Positions 28,718 through 38,392 are shown, counted from the stretch's first letter. The stretch: 64,000 nucleotides of DNA from Planctomycetota bacterium (GCA_028281765.1 JANQJF010000011.1:16962-80961), one strand, 5' to 3'. The notes: generated by a model from the sequence alone, not told the origin. Program-made: numbers and translations.

Positions 28718-29562
28718 TCGTACGCCTCTCCCGTAAGCTTGCGAAACACGTCCTCGAACCGGAAGTCGAGCGAGTGGACGCGGAGCTCCGGCGCGGCGCC
28801 GACCAGCGCGGCGAGTTCTGCGCGCGCGGTCGGGTCGTCCTGATCGAAGACTCGCCGCGTGTGCTCACCGTCGACGTCGTATTCGACGCGCACCTGGCGT
28901 TCGGCGTGGCGCGTCATGAACGCGGTGGGGGTGTCGCATTCGACGAGGCGACCGCGCGAGAGAATCGCGACGCGATCGCAGATCTCTTCGACCTCGGCCA
29001 TGTTGTGGGTCGTCAAGAAAACGGTGGTTCCCTCGTCGCGGAGCTCACCCAGCAGGCGGCGCACCACGCCGGTCGAGTGGGCGTCCAGGTTTGCCGTGGG
29101 CTCGTCGCAGAACAGGACCTTCGGCCGGTGCAAGATCTCGCGTGCGATCAGGAGCTTCTTGCGCATGCCCTTCGAATAGCGGGAGACCGCGAGGTTCGCG
29201 GCTTCCGAGAGCTCCAGTCGGCCGAGGGCCTCGTCGACGCGTTGCTTGGGCAGGCGATACAGCGAGGCGAAGATCCGGAGGTTCTCTCGGCCGCTCAGCT
29301 CTTCGATGTGGTCCTCGGTGTCCGGCACGTAGCCGCACAGAGGTTTGACCGCATCGAGACCGGACGGGAGTTCGTGGCCGGCGATGCGAACCGTGCCGGC
29401 CGTGGGGCGCAGGCCGCCGGTCAGCACGCGAATGGTCGTCGTCTTGCCGGCGCCGTTGGGACCCAGAAACCCGAACACCTGGCCGTGTACGGCGCGCAAC
29501 GTGAGGCCGCTGACGGCGATGAACTTGCCGAAGTGCACGTGCAGCTGGTCGATCTGGATCAT
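28714..29562 (-). CDS. ABC transporter ATP-binding protein
   Basis: 282 residues: Walker A GPNGAGKTTT near residue 40, signature YSKGMRKKL near 135, Walker B VLFCDEPTANLD near 155, switch His in TTHNMAEVEE. The last 80 residues form an accessory domain seen in NatA-type ATPases. It is coupled by a 4-bp overlap to the permease gene. 207 bp separate it from slyD; I see no gene in that gap. Confidence 0.92.
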   Translation of the reverse strand: MIQIDQLHVHFGKFIAVSGLTLRAVHGQVFGFLGPNGAGKTTTIRVLTGGLRPTAGTVRIAGHELPSGLDAVKPLCGYVPDTEDHIEELSGRENLRIFASLYRLPKQRVDEALGRLELSEAANLAVSRYSKGMRKKLLIAREILHRPKVLFCDEPTANLDAHSTGVVRRLLGELRDEGTTVFLTTHNMAEVEEICDRVAILSRGRLVECDTPTAFMTRHAERQVRVEYDVDGEHTRRVFDQDDPTARAELAALVGAAPELRVHSLDFRFEDVFRKLTGEAYE

Positions 29563-29769
29563 CGGTTGGTGTGAGGACCGTTTCCGAAGCAGGGGTTCGC
29601 CGAATCGGCGGGACCGGTTTCACCGAGGTCCTGTTGAGTGGCGTGCGCGTGCGAAGGACGAGGTCCACGCGGACGCCTCCGAGTCAGCGACCGTTCGAAA
29701 AAGTCGCCGACGTGTTCCGTCTCGGGAAGTCTCTCGACCGCGACCCGGCCGAGTTCAGCACGAGTTGCA

Positions 29770-30234
29770 TCAACCGTCCGGTTCGCGTGATTCGTCCGCG
29801 TTTGTCTCACGCACGTCGAGCACCTGCACGTCGAACGTGAGGCGCTTGCCGGAGAGTGGGTGGTTGGTCGTGATGACCACTTCCTCGTCGTTCACCGAGC
29901 GCACCCAGACTCGAACCGACCCCTGTGGCCCGTCCGCCTGGAACGACATGCCGGGGCGGAGGTTCGCGTCCGCCGGAAACTGTTGCCGTGCGACCGCCTG
30001 CTCGGCTTTCGTGTCGTAGTCGCCGTAGCCGTCGGCCGCTTCGACCGTGACGCGGCACTCGTCACCGACGTGCTTGCCGGAGAGTTCGCGTTCCAAACCC
30101 GGTACGATGTCACCCGCGCCGTGCACGTAGAGGAATGGGCTGCGGCCGAAGGACTCGTCCGCAACCGTGCCGTCGTCGAGCGTCAGGCGGTAGTGGATGG
30201 TTACGGCGTAGCCGTCGGCGATCGCGGGCTTCAT
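29770..30234 (-). CDS. slyD: SlyD-type FKBP peptidyl-prolyl isomerase
   Basis: 154 residues. The FKBP core YRLTLDDGTVADESFGRSPF and GAGDIVPGLERELSG is followed by the inserted IF chaperone domain and then the returning FKBP strand (VVITTNHPLSGKRLTFDV). NHPLAG-like residues are diagnostic of SlyD/FkpA-type enzymes. SlyD proteins also bind nickel through a His-rich tail; that tail is missing here (it ends NADESREPDG). Thus proline isomerase and folding are supported, but nickel storage is not. It starts 13 bp after the MerC-like gene, likely in one transcript. Confidence 0.9.
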   Translation of the reverse strand: MKPAIADGYAVTIHYRLTLDDGTVADESFGRSPFLYVHGAGDIVPGLERELSGKHVGDECRVTVEAADGYGDYDTKAEQAVARQQFPADANLRPGMSFQADGPQGSVRVWVRSVNDEEVVITTNHPLSGKRLTFDVQVLDVRETNADESREPDG

Positions 30235-30247
30235 GAGGGAGCCGGTC

Positions 30248-30718
30248 CTACGCCGCGGTGGTGTGGCACCGTGAGCAGCACCGTAGGTTCGCCATGTGCG
30301 CGGTCACCAAAGCGATTCCCCCGAGCAGAGTCACGATACTCGCCGGAGGAATGTTCAGCGTCTTCTCCCCGGTCGCTTCGTCGACGACCAGAGACGGGCA
30401 ACACTGGTCGCAGCACGTCGCGCCGGCCTCCGGTGTGGTCAGGTAGGGCAGCACGGCTCCGACGAGCACGAGCACGATTCCGACGCCGCCCAGTCCGGCG
30501 ACCCAGCGACGTCCGTGCGTGCGGAGGCCGGTGCGAAGCGCGAGGCCCGCGACGGGCAGAACGATCGCGGCGATCGCGAGGTGGGAGAGCGGATGCGTCC
30601 ACATTCCACCAAGGGTGGGCGCGGCGATCAGCAGGACTGGCGCGATCGCGCAATGAATGGCGCAGAAGACCGAGGCAGCCACGCCCGTTCGGTCCAGAAT
30701 CCCACTATGGTCGGCCAC
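30248..30718 (-). CDS. MerC-domain membrane protein
   Basis: 156 residues from GTG 30718, a start chosen because it just precedes the family's N-terminus; there is no strong ribosome site. The first helix holds FCAIHCAIAPVLLIAAP, the Cys-x-x-His-Cys site of MerC-type mercury carriers. Three more helices follow. Additional Cys clusters appear in the loop (ATCCDQCCPSL) and the C-terminus (LRCCSRCH), more than usual for the family. MerC proteins carry Hg(II) or related metals across the inner membrane. It lies 13 bp before slyD and 2.7 kb from the HMA selenoprotein candidate. No MerR or MerA is in the window, so a different metal is possible. Confidence 0.8.
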   Translation of the reverse strand: MADHSGILDRTGVAASVFCAIHCAIAPVLLIAAPTLGGMWTHPLSHLAIAAIVLPVAGLALRTGLRTHGRRWVAGLGGVGIVLVLVGAVLPYLTTPEAGATCCDQCCPSLVVDEATGEKTLNIPPASIVTLLGGIALVTAHMANLRCCSRCHTTAA

Positions 30719-30913
30719 GACGGTGAGGGTGCCGCGTTGGTCTCGTAGGTTCCAGGAAATCCGGTTTCGATCCTCGGGATTCCAGCCACAGAGGTGGGGA
30801 ACCCTGGGCGACCGGACGGCACCTACCCTCCGTCGAATCGATCGGCGCGCGGTTCGCGGCTCGCAAGGGACGTCGTTCGTCCTCATTCCCAGGAAGCGCC
30901 CGACAATCTCTAC

Positions 30914-31297
30914 ATGTTTCAAATCCAACGACTGCTGCGCAACCGTCGCGGCTCCGCCCTCGTCGAATATGGACTGCTGATCGCCGGAGTAGCACTCGTG
31001 AGCGCCGCGGCCACTTCGATGTTCGGGCACAAGACCTCCGACCTCGTCGGCGCGACGGCCGCGATCCTGCCGGGTGCCCACGACGACGACAACGGCCCGA
31101 TCGTCAGCGCGAAGCTCATCGAGACGACGCGCGATCCTGCGAACGGCAACGCGATCATTCTCGACCCCGCCGCGGCCGCGTCGACGACGCCGCGTCTCGG
31201 CAACAACCTGCTCGGCGCGACGTTCAACCAGCCGGGCGGCAGTGGCAACGTGCTCGGTACGACGCTTGTCATCGAAGCCAACGGCGAAGACGAGTGA
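30914..31297 (+). CDS. Flp/Fap-type pilin subunit
   Basis: 127 residues from ATG 30914. The N-terminus is typical of type IVb Flp pilins: a basic lead (MFQIQRLLRNRRGSA) with the Glu in GSALVEYGLLIAGVALV inside a hydrophobic helix. The cleavage site would be before the ALVEYG helix by a TadV/PilD-type prepeptidase. The tail is polar, rich in Asn/Gly/Ala. No tad genes are nearby, so this is an orphan pilin. It ends 4 bp before the CobW GTPase start. Confidence 0.75.
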   Translation: MFQIQRLLRNRRGSALVEYGLLIAGVALVSAAATSMFGHKTSDLVGATAAILPGAHDDDNGPIVSAKLIETTRDPANGNAIILDPAAAASTTPRLGNNLLGATFNQPGGSGNVLGTTLVIEANGEDE

Positions 31298-31301
31298 TGT
31301 C

Positions 31302-32306
31302 GTGGCCCGGGGACTGAGCGTCATCACGAACGTGATCACGGGGTTCCTGGGTGCGGGGAAATCCACCGCGATCCTGCACCTCCTCAAGCACAAGCCGCCC
31401 GACGAACGTTGGGCGGTCTTGGTCAACGAGTTCGGCGAGGTCGGGATTGACGGGAGCCTTCTCCAGGGACGCGAGGGCGAAGAGCAAGGCGTCTTCGTCC
31501 GCGAGGTTCCCGGGGGTTGCATGTGCTGCGCCGCAGGGCTGCCGATGCAGGTGGCCCTCACGACCCTGCTCTCACGCGGTCGTCCCGACCGCCTCCTGAT
31601 CGAGCCCACCGGGCTTGGCCATCCGGAAGAGGTGCTCGAACTCCTCGGTTCCAAGTACTACCGGAACGCGCTGGACCTGCGCGCCACGATAACGCTCGTA
31701 GACGCCCGCAAGGTCCACGACGCGCGCTACACGGAACACCCTACGTTCGTGCAGCAGCTCGCCGTCGCCGACGTCGTCGTCGCGAACAAGACCGACCAGT
31801 ACGGTGCCGACGACCTGCCGGCGCTGCGGAGCTTTCTGGAACGGACCGATGGACTCGCCGGCAAGCCGCTGTTCGAGGTCGAGCGCGGTGCGCTCGACCT
31901 CCAATGGTTGGCAGTGCCAGGCGGTCGGTCGCACGCGCACGGACACGCCCAAGATCACGATCCCGTCGCCGCGGAGATTCCCGTGGCGCCGGAAATCCCG
32001 GAGGCGGGCTACCTTCGCATCGACAACGAAGGCGAAGGCTTCCTCAGTCAGGGCTGGATCTTCGACCCGTCGTGGATCTTCGACGAGGAGCAGCTCCACT
32101 CCCTGCTGCTCGGCGTCGACGCAGAACGGGTGAAGGCCGTGTTCCTCACCGAGGGTGGGGTCACGGCGTTCAACATGGTCGACGGCGTCCTCACGAAGTC
32201 GTCGCTCGATGAGAGCGCGGACAGTCGGGTCGAGGTGATCAGCTCGGATCCGGGCTCCTTCGTCGGGCTGGAAGAGGCCCTTCTCGGCTGCGTGCTCCGG
32301 CGTTAG
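31302..32306 (+). CDS. CobW/COG0523 G3E GTPase, putative metallochaperone
   Basis: 334 residues from GTG 31302; no in-frame ATG exists near the family's start. Walker A TGFLGAGKST near residue 14, the CxCC metal motif in VPGGCMCCAAGL near residue 72, and NKTD near residue 165 place it in COG0523. A His-rich stretch (RSHAHGHAQDHD) near residue 210 is typical of zinc-related members. These GTPases deliver metals to client proteins; Zn is the usual guess for this subgroup. The shared transcript with a pilin gene is odd. Confidence 0.9.
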   Translation: MARGLSVITNVITGFLGAGKSTAILHLLKHKPPDERWAVLVNEFGEVGIDGSLLQGREGEEQGVFVREVPGGCMCCAAGLPMQVALTTLLSRGRPDRLLIEPTGLGHPEEVLELLGSKYYRNALDLRATITLVDARKVHDARYTEHPTFVQQLAVADVVVANKTDQYGADDLPALRSFLERTDGLAGKPLFEVERGALDLQWLAVPGGRSHAHGHAQDHDPVAAEIPVAPEIPEAGYLRIDNEGEGFLSQGWIFDPSWIFDEEQLHSLLLGVDAERVKAVFLTEGGVTAFNMVDGVLTKSSLDESADSRVEVISSDPGSFVGLEEALLGCVLRR

Positions 32307-32600
32307 TCGGCGTCCGAATCTCTTGCTGCGCGACGGAACGGCGGTCGGGAAGCCGTTAACGAGGGTTCTGCGCATCGTGCGCTAAGTCTTTCCTGGGGAT
32401 TGGGTTCCGTCAATGCGCGGGCCGGGACAGATTCGAAGCCTCTTCAACCCCCTTTTTTCGGAACCAGGGCGCCTTTGCCGGCACCTTACTCGCCGGCGAG
32501 TTGCAGCGTGCGCATTCGTCGCGCGCAGACCGCCCTCAACCCACCTCCGAGAGCGCTCGGACGGTCACAGGTGCTGCTTACACACCCAACTGGAGTCACC

Positions 32601-34538
32601 ATGAACTTGCTCACGAGAGCATCCTTTCTCGCCCTCGCGCACGGCTGCCTTGTCGTGCCGGCCCTCGCCCAACACTCGCACGGGGAAGGCGATCACTACC
32701 TGCGCGAACCGGAAGCGGTCTCGGATCCCGGCGGGATCTTCACCGAGTACTCCGTCGCGAGCGACGCCGAGCTCTCGGTGGCGCTGTTCAAGAGCGAAAC
32801 CGACCAGGTCGTGCGCGCGAGCGTCTCCGACGGTCGTGGGCTGCCGTCGACCTGGAGCGCTCCCCAGGATGTGAGTGCGACCACGGGCTCGAGCCGCGAG
32901 GTCGGCGACACGTCGGTGTTCGTCGTCGATGACGTCGCCATCGCGCTTTGGCTCGAGGACATGGGCGGCGGTAACCGCCGTGTCCTCGCCAGCAAGTACG
33001 ACGCTGGGGCATGGGGCCTGCCGGTGCTCGTCAACGATGCCGGCGTGTCGCCGGCGGATGACGTCACGTCGTTCGCGGCCGTCGCCAAGCCGGGTCTCAA
33101 CGGTTCGCCGACGGTGGCCGTCGTCTACACCACCGACGGTGCGGGCGGTCCGGGCGTCTGGTTGAGCATCTCGGCCAGCGGAGGCAGTGGCTTTGGCGTT
33201 CCGGTCGCCGTTTCGGAGACCGGCGCGGTGCCCGGCGGCGGCGCGGCCACGCAGGTCGATGGCGCGGCCGTCGACCTGCAGCTCGGCCAGCTCCACATGG
33301 CGTGGACCGACGATCGCGACGGCACGATGACGGTCTACTACCGTCGCGCGCTGCTGACGTTCTTCGGGCAGCCGATCTTCACGGCGCCCCACGGAACGGG
33401 CGACGTCGCGATCAGCTCCGGCGACGACGCGGTCGGCGCTCCGGAACTGCAGGTGAACGGCGAGCTCGGATGGTCGGGCACGAACCAGAAGTACGTCGCG
33501 ATCGGTTGGCGCGAAGACACCGCGTCGAACGGCAACGAGGCGCTGATCGTCCGGTCTTCGCACGACTTCGGTGACTCCTTCAACCCAGAAGCGGTCGTGG
33601 CGCACACGGGCATGACCGACGTCCGGGTCGCCGGCTTCGACCTCGAGGTCGTCGGGCACACGTTCGTCGCGACGTGGGTCGACAACGCGGTCGACGACGC
33701 GCTCGGCACGGTGACTGTGCCCGTCCCGGCGGTGAGCCACGTTTGGCACGCTCAGTCGAGCGACGGCACGACGTTCGACACGGGTCTCGGCGCGATCGTC
33801 ACTCGGGCGTCCGCGTTCGAGGAGGCCGATCACACCGGTCACTCCGGCTTCATCGCGAAGTCGGCGGGTGCGCCGAGCAGCTCGATGATCGCGTTCATCG
33901 AGGAGACGGAGCACGGCCCTGAGGTCTTCACGACGTTCGCGGACCAGGAGTTCGGTGGCGCGTGGCACATCGATGACTACCCGGTGGTGTCCGAGGCGCA
34001 GGCCAAGGGCGGAGACGGCACGGCCGTCCATCCTCCGTGCGTTGCGTACAACCATCGATACAACAACTACATCGTCCTCTGGGCGCAGGAGACCGCCGCG
34101 GGCTCCAACGCGTTCGAGGTCGTCGTCGGCGGCTACCGTCCGCATCAGGTCGCCGTCGAAGGCTGGCACCTCGGCGCGCCGGGGCTCGAGTTCGAGATCG
34201 AGCACCTCCCGTTCGAGGACACGTTCGCGGTCGTGCTGGTGTCGCTCGGTGGCGACGATTCGATTGGCGGCAACTTCCTGCTGCCGGACGGTCGCAAGAC
34301 CGGCATCATCCCCGACGCCCTGACGATCTCGGCGCTGGATCCGCTGTTCTTCTGGTTCTCCGCGCCGAACGATCCGATCGCGGAAGGGGCGACGACCCCG
34401 CTGCTGCCGCTGCCGCCGCTGCCGCTCGGCATCGAGCTGAATTACTGCGCGATCACGTGGGGCGCGACCGGTAACATCCATCTCGTGACCGATCGCTTCC
34501 ACGAAGACTACGGCCCGGAGAAGCCGAAGAAGCCGTGA
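32601..34538 (+). CDS. Secreted beta-rich protein, sialidase/BNR-propeller-like
   Basis: 645 residues from ATG 32601, preceded by GGAG. Signal peptide ends at ALA-Q (MNLLTRASFLALAHGCLVVP). The body is alternating short strands with repeated segments of the type LSVALFKSET, VAIALWLEDMGGG, LHMAWTDDRDGTMTVYYRR, consistent with a six-bladed sialidase-type propeller. No catalytic set can be assigned. It overlaps the next secreted-protein gene by 4 bp. 294 bp upstream of it hold no gene that I can see; an inverted repeat AACGGC/GCCGTT is present near 32337-32357. Confidence 0.78.
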   Translation: MNLLTRASFLALAHGCLVVPALAQHSHGEGDHYLREPEAVSDPGGIFTEYSVASDAELSVALFKSETDQVVRASVSDGRGLPSTWSAPQDVSATTGSSREVGDTSVFVVDDVAIALWLEDMGGGNRRVLASKYDAGAWGLPVLVNDAGVSPADDVTSFAAVAKPGLNGSPTVAVVYTTDGAGGPGVWLSISASGGSGFGVPVAVSETGAVPGGGAATQVDGAAVDLQLGQLHMAWTDDRDGTMTVYYRRALLTFFGQPIFTAPHGTGDVAISSGDDAVGAPELQVNGELGWSGTNQKYVAIGWREDTASNGNEALIVRSSHDFGDSFNPEAVVAHTGMTDVRVAGFDLEVVGHTFVATWVDNAVDDALGTVTVPVPAVSHVWHAQSSDGTTFDTGLGAIVTRASAFEEADHTGHSGFIAKSAGAPSSSMIAFIEETEHGPEVFTTFADQEFGGAWHIDDYPVVSEAQAKGGDGTAVHPPCVAYNHRYNNYIVLWAQETAAGSNAFEVVVGGYRPHQVAVEGWHLGAPGLEFEIEHLPFEDTFAVVLVSLGGDDSIGGNFLLPDGRKTGIIPDALTISALDPLFFWFSAPNDPIAEGATTPLLPLPPLPLGIELNYCAITWGATGNIHLVTDRFHEDYGPEKPKKP

Positions 34539-35545
34539 TTCGAAGAGCCGCCACGTGGCTTGCGGTGCTCACGACGCTCTCGAGCGCGTGGGCACAGAGC
34601 TTCTCCGTTCCCGATGCGGATCCGACCTCGGGTGGATGTGACGCGGTCCCGTTCGGGGGCAGCGTGCATTGGTCGAATCAGCGCGTGCACTTCCTCGTGC
34701 ACGCGGCGGAGCTCGGCAATGCGCCTGCGAACATCTCGGAGCTCGCGTTCGCGTCGTGTGGCACGGCGACTTACGAGCACGCGCGGCTGCGCGTCTCACT
34801 CGCGCACGTGCCGGCGGGACTGACGCTGTCGCCGACGTTCGCGACCAACTTGGGCGCGGCCGTCGGTCCGCTGGTGACCGTCCTCGATCAGGTCGATCAT
34901 CTCTGGTATGCAACTCAGAACACGTGGAGCGTGATCGGGCTCGAGAGCCGATTCGCGTATGACGGCGTGCACGACGTGCTCGTCGAGATCGAAGCGCTCG
35001 GCAGCGGGTTCACGTCCACCGGTCCGGGAACGGCCGGCATGCGGAGCGCCGTGGGGCGACCGCGAGTCGGGTTCAACCTCTCGGGGCCGTGGCCGGTGCC
35101 GCCTCCGATCGGGACCGTGATCAACAGTGCTCCGAAGGTCCAGCTTCGCGACAGCGTCGCATCGGCGTCCGTGCACGGTGGCGGCTGCAACGGGATGACG
35201 CTCGGATTCGCGGGGGAGCCGACCATCGGTGGGTCCTTCGACGTGCTCCTGAGCGGGGCGCCGGGATTCTCCGTCGCCGTCGGCCTGCTCGGATACACGA
35301 TCGAAGCGCCGTATCCCGTGGGCTTGGAGCTCTTCGGGCTCCCGGAGTGCTCGCTGCGCACGAACCCGTTCCTCGGGCTGCCGCCGGTCGTGACCGATGC
35401 CTCCGGCGAATCGTTCGTGACGCTCTCCGTGCCGTCGGATCCCGGGGTCGCCGGGCTGCGATTCTTCGCTCAGTGGTTCGTCGCCACGCAGTCGACCGTG
35501 CCGCTCGGCACGAGCAACTACGGCAAGTTCGTGCTCGGTCCGTAG
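34535..35545 (+). CDS. Secreted protein with C-terminal planctomycete-type repeat domain
   Basis: 336 residues from GTG 34535, in 4-bp overlap with the upstream secreted protein. Signal peptide (MIRRAATWLAVLTTLSSAWA). The first part, about 25-210, is beta-rich. The C-terminus starts around HGGGCNGMTLGFAGEPTIGG and ends in SNYGKFVLGP, a domain I associate with secreted planctomycete proteins of unknown role. No enzyme motif. Co-transcription with the preceding gene suggests related extracellular roles. Confidence 0.75.
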   Translation: MIRRAATWLAVLTTLSSAWAQSFSVPDADPTSGGCDAVPFGGSVHWSNQRVHFLVHAAELGNAPANISELAFASCGTATYEHARLRVSLAHVPAGLTLSPTFATNLGAAVGPLVTVLDQVDHLWYATQNTWSVIGLESRFAYDGVHDVLVEIEALGSGFTSTGPGTAGMRSAVGRPRVGFNLSGPWPVPPPIGTVINSAPKVQLRDSVASASVHGGGCNGMTLGFAGEPTIGGSFDVLLSGAPGFSVAVGLLGYTIEAPYPVGLELFGLPECSLRTNPFLGLPPVVTDASGESFVTLSVPSDPGVAGLRFFAQWFVATQSTVPLGTSNYGKFVLGP

Positions 35546-35626
35546 CGGTCGTGGAACGCGTCGGTTGACACCGGAACGCGGACGGCGGATCGCGCGCACG
35601 CGTGTCTCGTCGGGTGCGCGACGCCC

Positions 35627-38392
35627 ATGGCACATGCGCGCGATCGAGATATGCTTTTTCGCCCTGTGACCGCAATTGCGCCTTACCTTGCCGCGATCGT
35701 CTCCGGGGCGGCCGCGTTGGTCTATCAGGTGTTGTGGGTGCGACGCCTGTCGGCGACGCTCGGCGCCGGCTCCTACGCCGTGGCGGTAGTGCTTGCCGTG
35801 TTCTTCCTGGGGATGGGACTGGGTGCGTTCTGGGGCGGCCGACGCGCCGATCGCACGGCGCGGCCGCTGCATCTGTATGCCGCGCTCGAACTGGTGCTCG
35901 CCGTGTGGGGAGCGGCGTTCCTGCTGCTGACCTCGGCCGTCGAGGGTGCGTACTTCGCCGTGGCTCCGATCGAGATCGACGGTGGACTGCACCTGGTCCT
36001 GAAGATCGTGGTGAGTGCTGCGGTGCTGCTTCTGCCGTGCCTGGCGATCGGCGCCACGACGCCGGTTCTCGTGCGCGGCCTGCGCGGTCCTCCGGAGCGC
36101 ACGGGTTCGCGGATCGCCTGGCTCTACGGTCTCAACACCCTCGGCGCGGCGGCCGGCAGCCTGATCGCGATCTTCCTTCTCCTGCCGGCTCTCGGCCTCG
36201 GCACGTCGCTCTGGGTCGCGGCCGGTGGCAACCTGCTGGCGGCGTCCCTCGCGCTCGCCGCCCGAAAGCCCGAGATTGCTCCGAGCGCGGTCGCCGTCGA
36301 ACCTGAGGCGGCCGATCCCGCTCCGGCGCCACGTGACTCGCTGCTGCTCCAGGTGGCGGCCGTCTCGGGTTTCGTCGGTGTCGCCTACGAAGTGCTGTGG
36401 ACCCGCGGGCTGGCGGCGCGCTTCACGAGTTCGGTCTACAGCTTCGCGCTGATCCTCAGCGCGTTCTTGGTCGCGATCGGAGTCGGTTCGCTCCTCGTCG
36501 CGTGGCTCGATCGCCGAGGCTGGATCAGTCTTCGCGGGTGCGGTTGGTTGCTGGCGGGCTCCGGCCTCGCGGGGATCGCGTCGATGCGAGGTCTCGAGCT
36601 CGTCACCGGCACGACGAAGTCGCACGTCGGCACGAGCTTCGCGCAAGCGCAGTGGGTGGAGGGTCTGTCGGCCCTCGGTGTGATGGTGCTTCCCTGCCTC
36701 TTGCTGGGGGCGACGTTCCCCGCCGTCGCGCGCGCCGTGCACCGCGAACGTGCGCGGCTGGGACGGGACTTGGGCCGCGTCTACCTCGTGAACACCGCGG
36801 GCTCGGTGGTGGCGGCGCTGATCGCCGGTTTCGTGCTGCTGCCCGCGCTGGGTCTGACTTTGTCGATGCTGCTCGTCGGCTGGATCGCGGTCGGGTTCGG
36901 GATGCGAGTCGTGGGTTCGAGCTCAGCGACCGCGGGCAAGCCGGCGCGATCGCTCGCGTCGATTGGCCTGGTGGGGGTCGTCGTCAGTGCGCTCGGGTTC
37001 ACCGACTTGCGGGCCGTGCGCGACCTGCAGCCGAACGAGGTCTACATCGAGGGAGCCGCGGCGGCTGTCGCCGTGCTGGATCGAGACGGCAACCGCGCGC
37101 TGTGGGTCAATCACTCCTACCGACTCGGGGGCAGTCGGGGGCGCTACTCGCAGCACCGGCAGGGGCTGCTGCCCGTGTTGCTGCATCCGCAGCCGCGGCG
37201 CGCGCTCTTGCTCGGCCTCGGCACGGGGAGTTCGGCCGGTGCGGTCGCGGCGTACGGGGGGTTGCAGGTCGATGCGGTCGAGATCTTGCCGGAGCTGCGA
37301 GAGTTGTTGCCGCAGTTCGAAGCGAGCAACGAGGGGCTCGTCAATCGGCTCGGTGACGACGTCCGAGTGCTGACCCTCGATGCCCGCCACTTCGTGCGCG
37401 GGACCGACCGGACGTACGACGTCGTGATCAGCGACCTGTTCACGCCCTGGCGAGCCGGCGAGGGCGCGATGTACAGCCTCGAGCACTTCCGTGCGGTGCG
37501 CGACGTGCTGGCCGAGCGGGGCCTCTTCTGTCAGTGGCTGCCGCTTTACCAGCTCGGCGTGGACGAGCTGCGGACGATCACGGCCACAATGCTGGAAGCG
37601 TTCCCGCACGTGTCGCTGGCGTGGCTCTACTTCGACCCGGCGTACCCGACTGTCGGACTCATCGGCTCCGCCGAACCGATGCGAGTCGGCTCCGAGCGGT
37701 TCGCGGCCGCTGCACCCGGGACTCCGCGCGCGGCGCTCCTCGCGAAGAACGGTCTCGACGACGGAGTGGCCAGCGTGGGGGCCTGCTGGATTGCCGACAC
37801 CGGGCGTCTGCGGAACTGGGTTTCCGGTGTCGTGCCCGACACTCTGATCCATCCTCGGAACGAGTTCAGCGCGCCGCGCCAGCACGTCGTGCCGAGGGCC
37901 GAGCGGTCGCGCGCCACCGTGGCCGCGGTGCTCGCGCTCGAGTCCGACGAGCCTGCCGTGGCCGATGCATCCGAGTGGTTCATCGAACTGCCTGAGGCCG
38001 TCCGGCGGCAAGCTGCCGGACGCGCGGTCGCGGTCGCGAAGATCATGGGCTGCACGCTTCCGAACGCCGATACCTTGGCGCAACTCGAGGCGGCGATGGC
38101 GAGCGCTCCGGACTGGAACTGGGTGGCCTTCAATCTCGAGAAGTTCGCTTCGGCCGCCCTCGCCCGAGGCAGCGCCGAGGACGTGACGCGCGTTTCCGCG
38201 AGCCTGCGAGCGACGCGCTCGTTCGGGCACATCGGGCACTTCCTCGAGGCCCAGCTGGCGCGGCGCAACGGCGATCTGTCCGCGGCTCGTCGAAGCCTGC
38301 AGGATTCGCTCCGCTTGAATCCGAACTACGCGCCGAGTCTGAGGGTGCGAGACGCGGTCGAAAAGGAACTCGCGCGCCCCGGTGGTCGCTGA
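35627..38392 (+). CDS. Fused membrane / spermidine-synthase-like protein with C-terminal repeat
   Basis: 921 residues (913 if ATG 35651 is used). The N-terminal half has about 12 to 14 helices in two related sets (VSGAAALVYQVLWVRRLSAT at the start; AAVSGFVGVAYEVLWTRGLA near 245). A spermidine-synthase-like Rossmann domain follows at about 510-700: RALLLGLGTGSSAGAVAAYG, DAVEILPEL, YDVVISDLFTPW. The C-terminus ends with a TPR-like unit. These fusions are common in bacteria and their product is not settled; the catalytic Asp region of true spermidine synthases is partly kept (ISDLF). Role uncertain. Confidence 0.83.
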   Translation: MAHARDRDMLFRPVTAIAPYLAAIVSGAAALVYQVLWVRRLSATLGAGSYAVAVVLAVFFLGMGLGAFWGGRRADRTARPLHLYAALELVLAVWGAAFLLLTSAVEGAYFAVAPIEIDGGLHLVLKIVVSAAVLLLPCLAIGATTPVLVRGLRGPPERTGSRIAWLYGLNTLGAAAGSLIAIFLLLPALGLGTSLWVAAGGNLLAASLALAARKPEIAPSAVAVEPEAADPAPAPRDSLLLQVAAVSGFVGVAYEVLWTRGLAARFTSSVYSFALILSAFLVAIGVGSLLVAWLDRRGWISLRGCGWLLAGSGLAGIASMRGLELVTGTTKSHVGTSFAQAQWVEGLSALGVMVLPCLLLGATFPAVARAVHRERARLGRDLGRVYLVNTAGSVVAALIAGFVLLPALGLTLSMLLVGWIAVGFGMRVVGSSSATAGKPARSLASIGLVGVVVSALGFTDLRAVRDLQPNEVYIEGAAAAVAVLDRDGNRALWVNHSYRLGGSRGRYSQHRQGLLPVLLHPQPRRALLLGLGTGSSAGAVAAYGGLQVDAVEILPELRELLPQFEASNEGLVNRLGDDVRVLTLDARHFVRGTDRTYDVVISDLFTPWRAGEGAMYSLEHFRAVRDVLAERGLFCQWLPLYQLGVDELRTITATMLEAFPHVSLAWLYFDPAYPTVGLIGSAEPMRVGSERFAAAAPGTPRAALLAKNGLDDGVASVGACWIADTGRLRNWVSGVVPDTLIHPRNEFSAPRQHVVPRAERSRATVAAVLALESDEPAVADASEWFIELPEAVRRQAAGRAVAVAKIMGCTLPNADTLAQLEAAMASAPDWNWVAFNLEKFASAALARGSAEDVTRVSASLRATRSFGHIGHFLEAQLARRNGDLSAARRSLQDSLRLNPNYAPSLRVRDAVEKELARPGGR

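Noticed and set aside
35563..35600. TTGACA-like box before the spermidine-synthase-like gene
   Set aside because: No fitting -10 box at a usual distance; such matches occur by chance.
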